A DNA stretch of 64,000 nucleotides from the NCBI GenBank assembly GCA_900100895.1, contig FMTX01000008.1, positions 150,961 through 214,960 of the forward strand, read 5' to 3'. Positions 14,908 to 23,728 of this stretch are shown one piece after another. This DNA comes from Lachnospiraceae bacterium YSD2013 (GTDB taxonomy: Bacteria; Bacillota; Clostridia; Lachnospirales; Lachnospiraceae). The position numbers and the translations under genes are program-made. Under the pieces are notes generated by a model. That model made no database searches. It was not told the DNA's origin and saw only the letters and a program-made list of their open reading frames with translations. The stretch's first letter is position 1. Every line of letters starts with the position of its first letter.

Positions 14908-15273
14908 ATGGATAACAAAGACAAGTACGGAATCAAAATGCGTAAGTTTTGTGCAGAGCACGAAGAGGCTGTCAGGAAGGAGCTTGCGGAGAAGGGAGCT
15001 TCGCAGAAACTTTTGGACAGGCACCTGGAGAAGCTTAGATGGTTGCAGCACGAGAGGCTGATACATCTGATTGTTCTTTTGCTGACCGCGATATGCGAGC
15101 TGTTTGCGCTGTATCTGGCGTTTGTGGCGCTTAAGACGGTTGTGGCATTTGCGGTGTCGCTTGTGATTTTGGTGGTTTTGTTCTTTTACGTTTGTCATTA
15201 TTTCTTCCTTGAGAATACCACGCAGCATTGGTACAGGATTGCGGAAGAGATAATGGACGGACTTGATAAATAA
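14908..15273 (+). CDS. Small two-helix membrane protein upstream of MutS-like genes
   Basis: A 121-residue protein with a charged N-terminal half (residues 1-50, probably helical and cytoplasmic), two adjacent membrane helices (about 52-76 and 78-102) and a short charged tail. I do not recognise the family. ATG 14908 follows AAAGAGG. It ends 30 bases before the first of two MutS-like ATPase genes and is likely co-transcribed. A TTGACA at 14848-14853 may be its -35 box, but the matching -10 is unclear. If the operon is real, it could tether or signal for the ATPases at the membrane; this is speculation from position only. Confidence 0.7.
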   Translation: MDNKDKYGIKMRKFCAEHEEAVRKELAEKGASQKLLDRHLEKLRWLQHERLIHLIVLLLTAICELFALYLAFVALKTVVAFAVSLVILVVLFFYVCHYFFLENTTQHWYRIAEEIMDGLDK

Positions 15274-15303
15274 CTCGGCGGGGATAATAACAAGGGGGTT
15301 ACA

Positions 15304-16794
15304 ATGTTCAGCATATTGGTCAAAGACGATGAAAAGCTGTCCGTAAAGGTGCCTTATGCGCTTATTTCGGACTTAAACATCGACAGAATAATAAGACTCG
15401 TAACGGCGGGACTGGGAGACGACGTGAAGAAACTTTACGATCTTTTCCCTGCCGATGCCGAGGAGGCGGAATATCGCAGGGAGATTTTTGCCGACATCAA
15501 GAAAGATGGTGTGGCAGAAATCTTTTCGTGTTTTCAGGACATTCTTGACGAATGGGCCGACAGCAAGGAAAAGAAAGAAAAGTTCGATATAAGCCTCCAG
15601 CAGTGCGTGTGGTACATAAGAGAAGTTCATGCGTACCTCGCGGCAGTAGAACTGTTAAAAGAAAAACTTCCTCCTCTGGGCTTTGAGTCCGAAGGAATGA
15701 AGCGGCTTATGGCATTCCTCGATGAATATACCGGCACGGAAGAGTATAAGAGCTATAAAGAAACAGTCTACGCCCTCTACGACGAGCTTGTGGGCTTCAG
15801 GGTTAAGATTACCTACACTCGGGACAAATTCGTGATAACCGAAGGCTCCGGCAAGGGAGCTTATCAGGAGGCTCTCGGGGAACATTTTAACTGTAAGGAC
15901 GCTACCTTCAGGAACCCCTATTTAAACGGTGTTGAGACGTCCGACATTGAGTACGAGACCGCCAAGATGCTCATGAAGAAGAACAAAGCCTTCGCGGAGT
16001 GGGCCGAGGCGTTTCTTCTTAATGCCAAGGATTATGTGCGTGAAGAGATTCTTCTTTTGAAGAAAGAAGTGACTTACTATACCGCTTACTACCGATTCAT
16101 GGAACGTATGCAAAAACAAGGGTTGCGCTTCACGGCGGGTCGGACCGAGGGAGATAAGTTCTCGGTAAACGGACTTTACGATTTAGCGCTTGCATGCGCG
16201 TATAGTGAAAGTGGGAACAATGTAGTGCCCAATGATGCTGAGTTGAAGGAAGGCGAGAGCTTCTTCGTAGTGACGGGTCCGAACCAGGGCGGTAAGACTA
16301 CTTTTGCAAGAAGTCTCGGGCAGCTCGTTTTCTTTTACAAGATGGGGCTTGATGTGCCCGCGACTAAGGCGACGCTTCCGTTCTTCGGGACGCTTCTTAC
16401 GCATTTCTCGGTGGAAGAGAGTAATGCTACGGGACGAGGCAAGCTTGTGGATGAGCTGGAGCGACTTAAGCCTATCATGGAGAAGCGCGAGCACAACGCA
16501 TTTATAGTAATCAACGAGCTTTTCACCACCGCGGCGCACCTTGACGCCTGCGTGATGGGCGAGAAAGTGCTCAAATACCTTATCGGTGAGGGCGCGAAGG
16601 GTGCATATGTTACGCATTTAAATGAATTGTCGGAGACTGACGGAGCTGTTGTAAGCCTTACAGCCGAACTTGACGAGAACCTCAACAGAACCTTTAAAAT
16701 CGCCAGAAAAGCGGCGCGCGAATACGTGGGCACCAATGCTTTGACGGTTAAATACGGACTCACTTACGAGCAGATAAAGGAGAGACTGGCATGA
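15304..16794 (+). CDS. MutS-like ATPase A (no mismatch-recognition domain)
   Basis: A 496-residue member of the MutS superfamily. Residues about 1-300 match a MutS core/lever region rich in helices. The ATPase follows with Walker A F-V-V-T-G-P-N-Q-G-G-K-T-T-F (near 318-331), a V-E-E-S-N-A-T-G-R-G-K-L segment, Walker B-like N-A-F-I-V-I-N-E-L-F and T-H-L-N-E-L. It lacks the N-terminal mismatch-binding domain of MutS1 and the Smr nuclease tail of MutS2, so it is probably not a classical repair protein. The stop overlaps the next start by four bases (ATGA). The neighbouring paralogue suggests a heterodimer, because MutS ATPases work in pairs. Substrate unknown. Confidence 0.85.
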   Translation: MFSILVKDDEKLSVKVPYALISDLNIDRIIRLVTAGLGDDVKKLYDLFPADAEEAEYRREIFADIKKDGVAEIFSCFQDILDEWADSKEKKEKFDISLQQCVWYIREVHAYLAAVELLKEKLPPLGFESEGMKRLMAFLDEYTGTEEYKSYKETVYALYDELVGFRVKITYTRDKFVITEGSGKGAYQEALGEHFNCKDATFRNPYLNGVETSDIEYETAKMLMKKNKAFAEWAEAFLLNAKDYVREEILLLKKEVTYYTAYYRFMERMQKQGLRFTAGRTEGDKFSVNGLYDLALACAYSESGNNVVPNDAELKEGESFFVVTGPNQGGKTTFARSLGQLVFFYKMGLDVPATKATLPFFGTLLTHFSVEESNATGRGKLVDELERLKPIMEKREHNAFIVINELFTTAAHLDACVMGEKVLKYLIGEGAKGAYVTHLNELSETDGAVVSLTAELDENLNRTFKIARKAAREYVGTNALTVKYGLTYEQIKERLA

Positions 16795-18410
16795 ATGTAA
16801 ATTTACTTTATCAGAATCGTAATCACAGTGACTCTGAAGCGTACCTTGACTGGAACGAGATAGTGAAGGACCTGGGGCTCGACATACTATTCCGCGTAGC
16901 AAGAAAAGACTCGGTGTTAGGCCTCGGAACCAACTATAACGCGCAACGCGAATACGATAACCTGTCGCTGATAGTTAAGCGTGTTATGGCTGTTGCCCTT
17001 ACGGAAGAAGAAATCGCTTACAGACACGAAATCATGAAAGACTGCCTGCAGCACGAGACCTTCATAGTAAAGCTCTTCGTAATCTGCCAGCAGACCACCT
17101 CCGAATGGGAAAAGAAAGGGCGCAACAAAAAGCGCAACGAATCCAAAGAATCCGGCGGCGGACTCACCACGGATATCGAGGTTCTGAAGCTTTTATACGA
17201 CGCGATGAAAGATATTAAGCAGCTCTCTGCAGAATACGAGGAAGGCTTAAAATCGCGTGGATTGACAGAACTTAACAAGAGAATCAATAAAGAGTTCTCG
17301 GAAGAGAAGGCCGAGAATCTGAGACAGGTGCTAGATGACCTTTCTTTCTTTGCCGACACGAAGATTAAAGAGGTTAAGCGTGGCTATTACGAGCAGATTA
17401 ACCCGACCATAGTCATTGACGTGGGCGTGGCTGACGGCCTTAAGTTCACCGACATTAAGCTTGATGAGTTCAAATGTAAGGTTGAAGCTTACAGAAACCC
17501 CTACGGCATCATGGCCAAGCTTCGCGGTCAGATCAGCAGGCTTAAGAAATACACGATACCGATTATAGGCAATCAGCCTCTCGAGGAAGACGCTCAGAAA
17601 CTGGAAAAAGAATCCGTATCCTTCGTAATGACCTGTCTTAAGAACACAATCAACGAATATGGCAGCTTTATCGACAGATTGCGCTTTGAAACAGGTTTTT
17701 ATTTCGGCGCGATCAATATCAAGAACGAAATGAAACGGTTCCGCGTAGGATATTGCTTCCCCGAGGTAGGTTCTTTTGCCACTTTGGAATATAAGAACCT
17801 CAAGGAAGCCTCCATGGCCATGAGCCAGCACTGCGACACCGTCGGCAACACCGACAACCTCAACGGCAAGACCCTCGCGGTTATCACCGGCGCCAATCAG
17901 GGCGGTAAGTCCACGTTCTTAAGAAGTGTGGGCTTGGCGCAGATTATGATGCAGTGCGGTATGTTTGTGGCTGCGGAAGAGTTTAAGAGCGGGCTTTTCA
18001 AGAACATCTTCACCCACTTCACCCGCCGCGAAGACAGCGCCATGAACAGCGGCAAGCTCGATGAAGAACTTAAGCGCATGGGCAAGATAGTCGAGAACGT
18101 CACTCCCGGCTCCCTCGTCCTTCTCAATGAATCGTTCGCCACTACTACGGAAAAAGAAGGCTCCGCAATCGCCTACGACATCGTTAAGGCCTTAAAGGAA
18201 TCGGGCATCAAAGTTATGACGGTAACTCATCTAATGTCCTTTGCTCGTCGAATGTACGAAGAATGCGGTGGCGCCGACAGCTCCGACTCCGTCTTCCTAA
18301 GCGCCGAGCGTCTTGAGAACGGTACCAGAACATTTAAGATGATCAGGCACGAGCCCGAACTATCGAGCTTTGGCCTGGAACTCTACGAACAAATATTGCA
18401 GGAAGGATGA
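16791..18410 (+). CDS. MutS-like ATPase B, partner of ATPase A
   Basis: A 539-residue paralogue of the preceding protein. The helical core region is followed by Walker A V-I-T-G-A-N-Q-G-G-K-S-T-F-L-R-S (near 361-376), the R-R-E-D-S-A-M-N-S-G-K-L-D-E-E-L signature loop, Walker B L-V-L-L-N-E-S-F-A-T-T and V-T-H-L. It too lacks mismatch-recognition and Smr domains. A highly charged Lys/Arg/Glu patch (residues 102-120) has no match in the first protein. Its start overlaps the upstream stop (ATGA), implying tight translational coupling and a fixed ratio. A heterodimer with ATPase A is inferred. Confidence 0.85.
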   Translation: MNVNLLYQNRNHSDSEAYLDWNEIVKDLGLDILFRVARKDSVLGLGTNYNAQREYDNLSLIVKRVMAVALTEEEIAYRHEIMKDCLQHETFIVKLFVICQQTTSEWEKKGRNKKRNESKESGGGLTTDIEVLKLLYDAMKDIKQLSAEYEEGLKSRGLTELNKRINKEFSEEKAENLRQVLDDLSFFADTKIKEVKRGYYEQINPTIVIDVGVADGLKFTDIKLDEFKCKVEAYRNPYGIMAKLRGQISRLKKYTIPIIGNQPLEEDAQKLEKESVSFVMTCLKNTINEYGSFIDRLRFETGFYFGAINIKNEMKRFRVGYCFPEVGSFATLEYKNLKEASMAMSQHCDTVGNTDNLNGKTLAVITGANQGGKSTFLRSVGLAQIMMQCGMFVAAEEFKSGLFKNIFTHFTRREDSAMNSGKLDEELKRMGKIVENVTPGSLVLLNESFATTTEKEGSAIAYDIVKALKESGIKVMTVTHLMSFARRMYEECGGADSSDSVFLSAERLENGTRTFKMIRHEPELSSFGLELYEQILQEG

Positions 18411-18416
18411 ACATGT

Positions 18417-18443
18417 CGGCGCCCCCCTATGGGCGCCGGTTTA
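18417..18443 (+). terminator. Stem-loop after the MutS-like pair
   Basis: CGGCGCCC (18417-18424) and GGGCGCCG (18431-18438) form a perfect 8-bp G/C stem. Only TTT follows, so termination may be weak and the next lipoprotein could be partly read through. Confidence 0.5.
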
Positions 18444-18450
18444 AAGGGTT

Positions 18451-20547
18451 ATGTTGAAGAGAATCAGATACATTGTTATAGCAGCGCTTACGTTAGCGCT
18501 TATGGGGATTACCGCGTGTGAAAAAGAAGCAGAAATGGTGGAGGTCGCAGTGAGCGAGCCCGCACCTACTGTGACCACAGAATCGGTTAAAGAAACGCCT
18601 GTCGAAGAAGAACCTGAGGAATTTCAGATAAATCCGGTTGAGGTAGAGGCTCCTTTCGAAAATGAAAAGGCAGAGGCCTTCGCACAGGAGATATTTCAGA
18701 AAGAGATTAAAAATCGTGAGGATTTTATCCTTGAGTGCGAGCGCCAGCCTTATATATGGGACAGACAAGTCTTTACAGATAAGAATGGTAAGAAGCTGTA
18801 CTATTTCTGCATCAGCATTTCATTTACAGGACAAGATGACCCCATGTATATCATGGAAGAAACAACCGATGGTATGCAAGTGGTATGGGCTGGCTACATA
18901 AATCCCAGGTCCAAGTTTTACATATATGAAGGCGCTTATCTTCAGAATGTGGGAAGCAGCGGTGCTGTTGATGAGGGAGAGGATTTATGCGTTATAGATG
19001 ATGGAATTAAGACGATTTATAGTTACAGACATAGTATTCTTGAGTACTATTTGCTCGACCCATATATGTATGATGATTATGAAAAAGAAAGCGAATTGTA
19101 TAATGACCTCGTCGAAAATTTGAAAAAAGCAAATCTTTCCGAAGAGGAAATTGGCTATATCGAGTTCCAAAGAATGGACATCGGAAAGAAGACTGTTATA
19201 CAGGTAGCATTACGCGAAAGCGCTGAACTCAAAAAAATAGTATATGATGTTTTCGAGAAATCCGAGATTTCAAAAACAGTTACGCTTGTCAGTGATGACA
19301 TTGAATTTATCGTGAAATGCAGAAATGAGCTGGAAGAACAGGGAATTGATATAGATGAAATATTAGAAGGAAAGATAGTTGCGGGATATGCTAAGGAAAA
19401 AGAATCCTTGGCTTGGAATATGAATGCTTTCGAAAAAGATGGTGTACGCAGACCTTATGCAAAGATTCGAACAGGATATTGGGAGTTTGATGATTGTATA
19501 AATAGTACAGTTGAGTTGTACCAGAACGCAGAAATTGAGATGGTTGAGTGTTTGGAAGAAAACGCTTGCTATAGAGTCGGCATAAGACTTCCTTTGGAAG
19601 AAGGGGGTTATCGACATGTGGGAGATTTCTTTTTCGTAAGGAATGACGGAATCAAGAGTTTTCCCGTATATTATGAGTCTCTTGGAAAATATAACAATCT
19701 CGAGAGGAAAGTAAGATATAACTGTGATTTTAAAGCCAAATATGAAGATGTAACATTCGATGGAATCAAGGATATTACTATTTCTCTTGGATATGATGGA
19801 GAGTCTGAAATTTATTGCGCCTATATCTATTGGAAAGGAGAGTACGTATACAACGAGTCCTTTGAAAAGATAGGGGATTATAAGGTTAATAAAGACGAGA
19901 AGACTATCGTCGATGGCAATAATAACGTATATGTCTTTGAAGATATGTGGGATGATGGCGTCCCCAGAATCGATGGTAGCTTCGAAAGAGTGTATAAAGA
20001 AACGATTGAGGATGAAGCTTTTAAGGCGTATGTGGATGGTATAGCTACCATATCGGGCGAAGAGACTATTACAGATTCGTATTGGGTGGCTGATGATGTT
20101 ATCTATAGAGTGTTTATAATGCCGGATGATAGCGGTAGTTATGAGGAAAGTGAAAAGATAAGAGACTACTTCTTTATTTATGGGGATAAACCAAGCTATT
20201 TTCAAGTTACATATCCTTCTTTTAACGAGTCACCACGGTCAGATAGATATTTATGGGAATGTTGTGATTTCAGTGCTGAATATAGAGATGTCAATTTTGA
20301 CGGCCACAAGGATATAGTTATATTTTTAGGGTATGGAGGAACGTCTGCTGCTACGGTTCATTGCGCTTATTTATACAAAAACGGTAAGTATGTTTATTGC
20401 GAGTCTTTTGAAGACATTTTAAGTTATTCAGTCAATTATAAAGAGAAATACTTGGGCGGATGGTTCTTTGACGGACCATATTATTACGAGCAGAAGGCGG
20501 TATACAAGAATGGGGAATTCATTGTTGAAGATTATAAAGTTGACTAA
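18451..20547 (+). CDS. Large lipoprotein with two repeated V-x-F-D-G-x-K-D-I modules
   Basis: A 698-residue lipoprotein. The signal ends in G-I-T-A-C (Cys at residue 23) and is followed by an acidic, Pro/Val-rich spacer to about residue 65. Near residues 427-450 and 607-630 are two copies of a module: Y-E-D-V-T-F-D-G-I-K-D-I-T-I-S-L-G-Y and Y-R-D-V-N-F-D-G-H-K-D-I-V-I-F-L-G-Y. Each is followed by C-A-Y-x-Y-x-x-G-x-Y-V-Y. These D-G-x-x-D segments resemble FG-GAP/VCBS-type Ca-binding propeller repeats, so a surface protein is likely. The region is more A/T-rich than its neighbours, which may mean faster divergence or transfer. The next, much shorter lipoprotein overlaps its 3' end. Function unknown. 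Confidence 0.75.
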   Translation: MLKRIRYIVIAALTLALMGITACEKEAEMVEVAVSEPAPTVTTESVKETPVEEEPEEFQINPVEVEAPFENEKAEAFAQEIFQKEIKNREDFILECERQPYIWDRQVFTDKNGKKLYYFCISISFTGQDDPMYIMEETTDGMQVVWAGYINPRSKFYIYEGAYLQNVGSSGAVDEGEDLCVIDDGIKTIYSYRHSILEYYLLDPYMYDDYEKESELYNDLVENLKKANLSEEEIGYIEFQRMDIGKKTVIQVALRESAELKKIVYDVFEKSEISKTVTLVSDDIEFIVKCRNELEEQGIDIDEILEGKIVAGYAKEKESLAWNMNAFEKDGVRRPYAKIRTGYWEFDDCINSTVELYQNAEIEMVECLEENACYRVGIRLPLEEGGYRHVGDFFFVRNDGIKSFPVYYESLGKYNNLERKVRYNCDFKAKYEDVTFDGIKDITISLGYDGESEIYCAYIYWKGEYVYNESFEKIGDYKVNKDEKTIVDGNNNVYVFEDMWDDGVPRIDGSFERVYKETIEDEAFKAYVDGIATISGEETITDSYWVADDVIYRVFIMPDDSGSYEESEKIRDYFFIYGDKPSYFQVTYPSFNESPRSDRYLWECCDFSAEYRDVNFDGHKDIVIFLGYGGTSAATVHCAYLYKNGKYVYCESFEDILSYSVNYKEKYLGGWFFDGPYYYEQKAVYKNGEFIVEDYKVD

Positions 20548-21076
20548 TGGGGTGAAGGTATTTTTTGCTTTGCTAATAATAACCTCAATTCCACTTTTGG
20601 GAGGATGCACAAAGGCAGTGGCATTACCGGAGATAAGCCTTGAAGAAGAGCCTTTATTCTACGCTCACGCGGATGTATGTGGTGACAAGAATGAAGAAGA
20701 CGCCTATCTTTCTCGTGCAAGCATGTATGTTATCGATCGCGCAGAAAATAAGGTAATATATGAGGGATGCTCATACGAAAAGCTTTTGGATTGGAACGGT
20801 CATAAAGGAATAATTTATCAAAGAGACGGAGGAGCACCGACAAATACAATTTACCAATACATTTCTTTGGATGAAAACGGTGAAGTGCTGACAGAGATTA
20901 CGTGGGCACTTTATGACGGAGACGAGAATGGCGTATTCGATGAAAATGATTATTATGAATTTAACGGTCAAGAAGTAGAATATGCCAAATGGCAAGAAAT
21001 AACAGCAGAATATATGGAAATGGCCAAGCATACTATAGAGTGGGAAGAAATAAAAGACGCTGATAAGGCTAAATAA
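20510..21076 (+). CDS. Small putative lipoprotein overlapping the previous gene
   Basis: A protein of up to 188 residues with a hydrophobic signal ending in lipobox L-L-G-G-C, then an acidic mature region (L-E-E-E-P-L-F-Y; Y-D-G-D-E-N-G-V-F-D-E-N-D). The D-G-D-E-N-G-x-F-D segment looks like a Ca-binding loop. The start is unclear: ATG 20510 overlaps the upstream gene by 38 bases and has only a weak AAGG upstream, while GTG 20552 begins just after the upstream stop and gives a compact signal peptide, with expression by coupling. I list the longer form. It is likely co-transcribed with the lipoprotein upstream. Function unknown. Confidence 0.65.
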   Translation: MGNSLLKIIKLTNGVKVFFALLIITSIPLLGGCTKAVALPEISLEEEPLFYAHADVCGDKNEEDAYLSRASMYVIDRAENKVIYEGCSYEKLLDWNGHKGIIYQRDGGAPTNTIYQYISLDENGEVLTEITWALYDGDENGVFDENDYYEFNGQEVEYAKWQEITAEYMEMAKHTIEWEEIKDADKAK

Positions 21077-21077
21077 A

Positions 21078-21106
21078 AATACGGGGCGACATTAGTCGCC
21101 CCGTTA
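21078..21106. terminator. Bidirectional terminator between converging genes
   Basis: ACGGGGCGA (21081-21089) pairs with TCGCCCCGT (21096-21104). The minus strand shows the better T-run, so it best terminates the M55/radical SAM transcript. Confidence 0.75.
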
Positions 21107-21111
21107 GTGTT

Positions 21112-21999
21112 TCAATTAGCTGTTTTAAGAAGATTCATAACCATTTCTCGCTCGAACTCGTTGAAAAGAAAGATGTCTTTGTTGAGAAGTTCGATGTCGG
21201 GCATTTCGGCTTGGCCGGATTTGACGAGACGGCTTATTTCTTTGGCAAAGGCAAGGTTGGTACGCCTGATTATTGCCGAGGTTCTGTTGATTTCGATGCA
21301 TAGGTCGATGATGTTCTCAAAGAAGTTCTGCACGGAAGCGAATACATAGCATTTTCTTTCTTTGGAATACAAAGCGCTGTCGATGAGGCCGTAATAGTCG
21401 GAGTTGTTAAGGTATAACTGAATCTCATCGTCGGTCACAAAGCTTTTTACTTCGGAAGAATCAGCGTTTAGTGCCGAAAGAAGCGCGTCTTCGTAGTTAA
21501 CGTCGCTGCTTATGTAGTGAGTCTTGGTGCCATCGAATACTATTTCGTCGTCAAAGAAACCTTCGCCGGAGACAAAGAGGACTTTGGTGCCGTGGAGCTT
21601 GAAGAATTTGGAGAAGAGATATACTTCGCCTATTTCTTTGTCGTCAGTGATGACGCGTTCAATCTCGGGCTTGAAGGAGTGGGGAAATATCCCTGCACCG
21701 GCGGTCTTGCTGTGGAAGCCTATCAGTATGGCGTAATCGGCAGCAGACTTGGGATTAAGGATAGATTTGATACCGCCCCCGTAGTAGTCTGCACCGAGAT
21801 TTAAAATATCTCCTTCGACGTCCATCTGTCCGTCGCCGTGAATCAGACAGACTTTGACGACGGAGTCTTTGATTGTCTTGATGCAATCGATGGTTCTTTT
21901 AAGCTGTGCCAAGAGCAGTTCTTTATTTCTTGGTATATCGTTAAGGTCTTCTACACCGTAGATGCCTTCCAGGTCGGCTAAGATTAAGTAGCTTGACAT
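21112..21999 (-). CDS. M55 (DppA-type) D-aminopeptidase-like protein of the peptide locus
   Basis: A 295-residue protein matching the M55 family of zinc D-aminopeptidases. Possible metal ligands fall in family order: Asp9 and Glu11 in A-D-L-E-G, His54 in I-H-G-D-G, His96 in G-F-H-S-K-T-A-G and Glu125 in I-G-E-V. Family members hydrolyse short D-amino-acid-containing peptides such as D-Ala-D-Ala. The I-H-G-D-G segment replaces the usual D-S-H-G, so specificity may differ. Its start lies inside the end of the radical SAM gene (16-base overlap), which ties it to that enzyme. I infer a role in processing, turnover or self-protection for the modified peptides, perhaps acting on D-residues made by the maturase; no direct evidence. 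No signal peptide seen. Confidence 0.78.
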   Translation of the reverse strand: MSSYLILADLEGIYGVEDLNDIPRNKELLLAQLKRTIDCIKTIKDSVVKVCLIHGDGQMDVEGDILNLGADYYGGGIKSILNPKSAADYAILIGFHSKTAGAGIFPHSFKPEIERVITDDKEIGEVYLFSKFFKLHGTKVLFVSGEGFFDDEIVFDGTKTHYISSDVNYEDALLSALNADSSEVKSFVTDDEIQLYLNNSDYYGLIDSALYSKERKCYVFASVQNFFENIIDLCIEINRTSAIIRRTNLAFAKEISRLVKSGQAEMPDIELLNKDIFLFNEFEREMVMNLLKTAN

Positions 22000-23327
22000 T
22001 GTTTATTAAGCTCCCGTCTGGCGAATTCAATAAGATGATCCATTTGGGTATTCATATAACTGCAGTTGGGCTTAAGAATTGTCTCATCGCCTTTGACAAT
22101 CTGATTGGCGCAACCACCGCCGCAAATGAACTTATTGATGCATGCTCTGCACTCGGGAACGCTTTCGATGTTACGGTTAAGCATGCTTTCTTTTTTGAGC
22201 GAATACTCGGGATAGTAGGTGCCGATAGTTGCGTTCTTGTTGCCTAGCGCAACAGGGCAAGAGTACATGTCGCCGTACGCATCGTAAATATACATGCTTT
22301 CTTCGGAATCACAGGTACAGTACTTGGGAGAAAAGTTATCCTTGGCTGTCATGAGATTACGAATGAGGGGATAACCGGAAAGGATGGCGATATTGTTGGC
22401 TACTATATTGCCTTCTTTCTTGGGTATATTGTAGAGAGTTTCCATGTAAATCTGAGTCTTTACAGATTCGTCTTGCTGGAAGACTGTTTGCAGGTCAAAT
22501 AAAAGTTTGTGATTAGCATAATAATCGGCAAACTTCTTTTTGAATTCTTCTCTCAGAGCAATTCCTTCGTCCTTGTTCTCCATCGTGAGATTCATTCTGA
22601 TATTGATTGTCAAACCGCTTTCAAGGGCGGTTTCGATATTCTTAACGATTTTGTCATATGTGCCGCCGCCGGATTTTAGCTTTCTGGTCTTATTATGGTT
22701 CTCGGCTTTTCCGTCCAGTGTTATGGATATACGGGATACTTTGACGGTTTTAAGCAAAGGTATGAATTCGTCCAGGTAGTATCCGTTAGTGGTGACGTTA
22801 TACGTTTCGTTGGGAGCCTTTTCAAAAATGTATTCAATGATATCCTTGGTAAAAGGAAGCAGAGGCTCGCCACCGAAAAGTTCTATATTCTCTATATTTC
22901 CTTGGTTTAATTCAAAAACACGGTCTATTTGTTCTTTGGTAATAACATTGCCCTTTTCGCTGCAGTTTTCTTTTTCGAAGCAATAAGGACAAGCGAAATT
23001 GCACATGTAAGTGAGGGCCAGAATCAGACGATGTGACTCCTTCGCTCTTTTGGTGTGGTAAGCGCGGCCCGAAGCCAGCATGCTTTCCACAATTTCTTCT
23101 TCAGCAGCGTCGGATTCGACCAGGAATTTGTTTTCATCTAACAATTTGTATAAATCTTTTTCTTTGTCGGACTTGGGCTCGATATTATCTTCCTTCATCC
23201 ATCTGAGTACTATATTCTTCTCTTCTTCATAAAGCACTCCGACAAAAGCATTCAGAGTGTTGGCTATAATATGTTGGTTATTGATGTTGCCGATTTCTCG
23301 GACAAACATGTGTCTAATTAATTTCAT
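21984..23327 (-). CDS. Radical SAM/SPASM peptide maturase
   Basis: A 447-residue radical SAM enzyme. Residues 1-100 form a small N-terminal domain that could hold the precursor leader. C-N-F-A-C-P-Y-C (Cys109, 113, 116) is the CxxxCxxC site for the SAM-binding 4Fe-4S cluster, and E-L-F-G-G-E-P-L-L supplies the GGE motif. The C-terminal SPASM region (about 335-435) has many cysteines, including Y-C-T-C-D-S, Y-S-C-P-V and C-R-A-C-I-N-K-F-I-C-G-G-G-C, typical of auxiliary clusters in enzymes that build thioether, carbon-carbon or epimerised peptides. The three precursors upstream are the likely substrates. Start ATG 23327 follows GGGG at fair spacing; ATG 23342 has no site. A weak stem-loop separates it from precursor A. 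Confidence 0.88.
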   Translation of the reverse strand: MKLIRHMFVREIGNINNQHIIANTLNAFVGVLYEEEKNIVLRWMKEDNIEPKSDKEKDLYKLLDENKFLVESDAAEEEIVESMLASGRAYHTKRAKESHRLILALTYMCNFACPYCFEKENCSEKGNVITKEQIDRVFELNQGNIENIELFGGEPLLPFTKDIIEYIFEKAPNETYNVTTNGYYLDEFIPLLKTVKVSRISITLDGKAENHNKTRKLKSGGGTYDKIVKNIETALESGLTINIRMNLTMENKDEGIALREEFKKKFADYYANHKLLFDLQTVFQQDESVKTQIYMETLYNIPKKEGNIVANNIAILSGYPLIRNLMTAKDNFSPKYCTCDSEESMYIYDAYGDMYSCPVALGNKNATIGTYYPEYSLKKESMLNRNIESVPECRACINKFICGGGCANQIVKGDETILKPNCSYMNTQMDHLIEFARRELNKQCQAT

Positions 23328-23350
23328 GTAAAGATACCCCATTCATGATT

Positions 23351-23388
23351 AAAGCGCGAACATGAAGTGTTACCACATTCGCGCCTTT
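23351..23388 (-). terminator. Stem-loop between precursor A and the maturase
   Basis: AAAGCGCGAA and TTCGCGCCTTT can pair across a 17-nt spacer that has further pairing. On the minus strand only CTTTAATC follows, so it is a poor terminator. It may allow partial read-through, giving much precursor and little enzyme, as is common in peptide gene clusters. Confidence 0.5.
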
Positions 23389-23407
23389 GGAATTGATTTG
23401 TGTGATG

Positions 23408-23599
23408 TTATACGAAAGGACATATGCGCGGGCAAGCTACGATAATAACATTGCTCGGAATGGAACCGCCACCGCCGCCACCGCAGCACATAACGATTAC
23501 TTCGCCCTTTCCCTCGGTATCGGAACTGTTATCATTAGGCAGAAGGCTTTCTTCCCCAAGATCAACATCGCCCCAAACAACATCTTTGAGTTTAATCAT
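23408..23599 (-). CDS. Peptide natural-product precursor A (63 aa)
   Basis: A 63-residue precursor. It starts MIKLKDVVWGDVDL, the leader motif shared with precursors B and C, followed by an acidic linker to about residue 33. The core starts near V-I-V-M-C-C-G, continues with a run of six Gly, then S-I-P-S-N-V-I-I-V-A-C-P-R-I-C-P-F-V. Four Cys are in the core. AAAGGAGG lies upstream of the ATG. Its own promoter (23657-23685) is nearly identical to that of precursor C. It directly precedes the radical SAM gene on the same strand. I infer a ribosomally made, radical-SAM-modified peptide. The cleavage site, type of crosslink and activity are unknown. Confidence 0.85.
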   Translation of the reverse strand: MIKLKDVVWGDVDLGEESLLPNDNSSDTEGKGEVIVMCCGGGGGGSIPSNVIIVACPRICPFV

Positions 23600-23656
23600 C
23601 TCAATGTACCTCCTTTTTTATGGTATCTATATTGTAATCTGCATACAGAAAAAAGT

Positions 23657-23685
23657 GTATAAAGTAAATGGAAACAAACTCCCAA
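23657..23685 (-). promoter_or_regulatory. Promoter of precursor A, with conserved 27-bp element
   Basis: On the minus strand: TTGGGA, 17-bp spacer, TTATAC (TATACA one base over). The plus-strand bases 23655-23681 match 24229-24255 upstream of precursor C at 24 of 27 positions, including TAAATGGAAACAAA. Conservation across the spacer, not just the boxes, suggests a bound regulator. Confidence 0.65.
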
Positions 23686-23728
23686 TTTGATGGTAAAAAC
23701 GTATATTTTTGAGATTTATGCTTAAAAG

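Noticed and set aside
19363..20205. 280-codon open frame on the minus strand inside the large lipoprotein
   Set aside because: Ile/Tyr-rich composition with no motifs; the plus-strand protein has a clear lipobox and repeats.
23387..23690. Plus-strand frames opposite precursor A
   Set aside because: They are mirror frames of the minus-strand precursor; the Ala/Thr- or Pro-rich runs come from its Gly codons.
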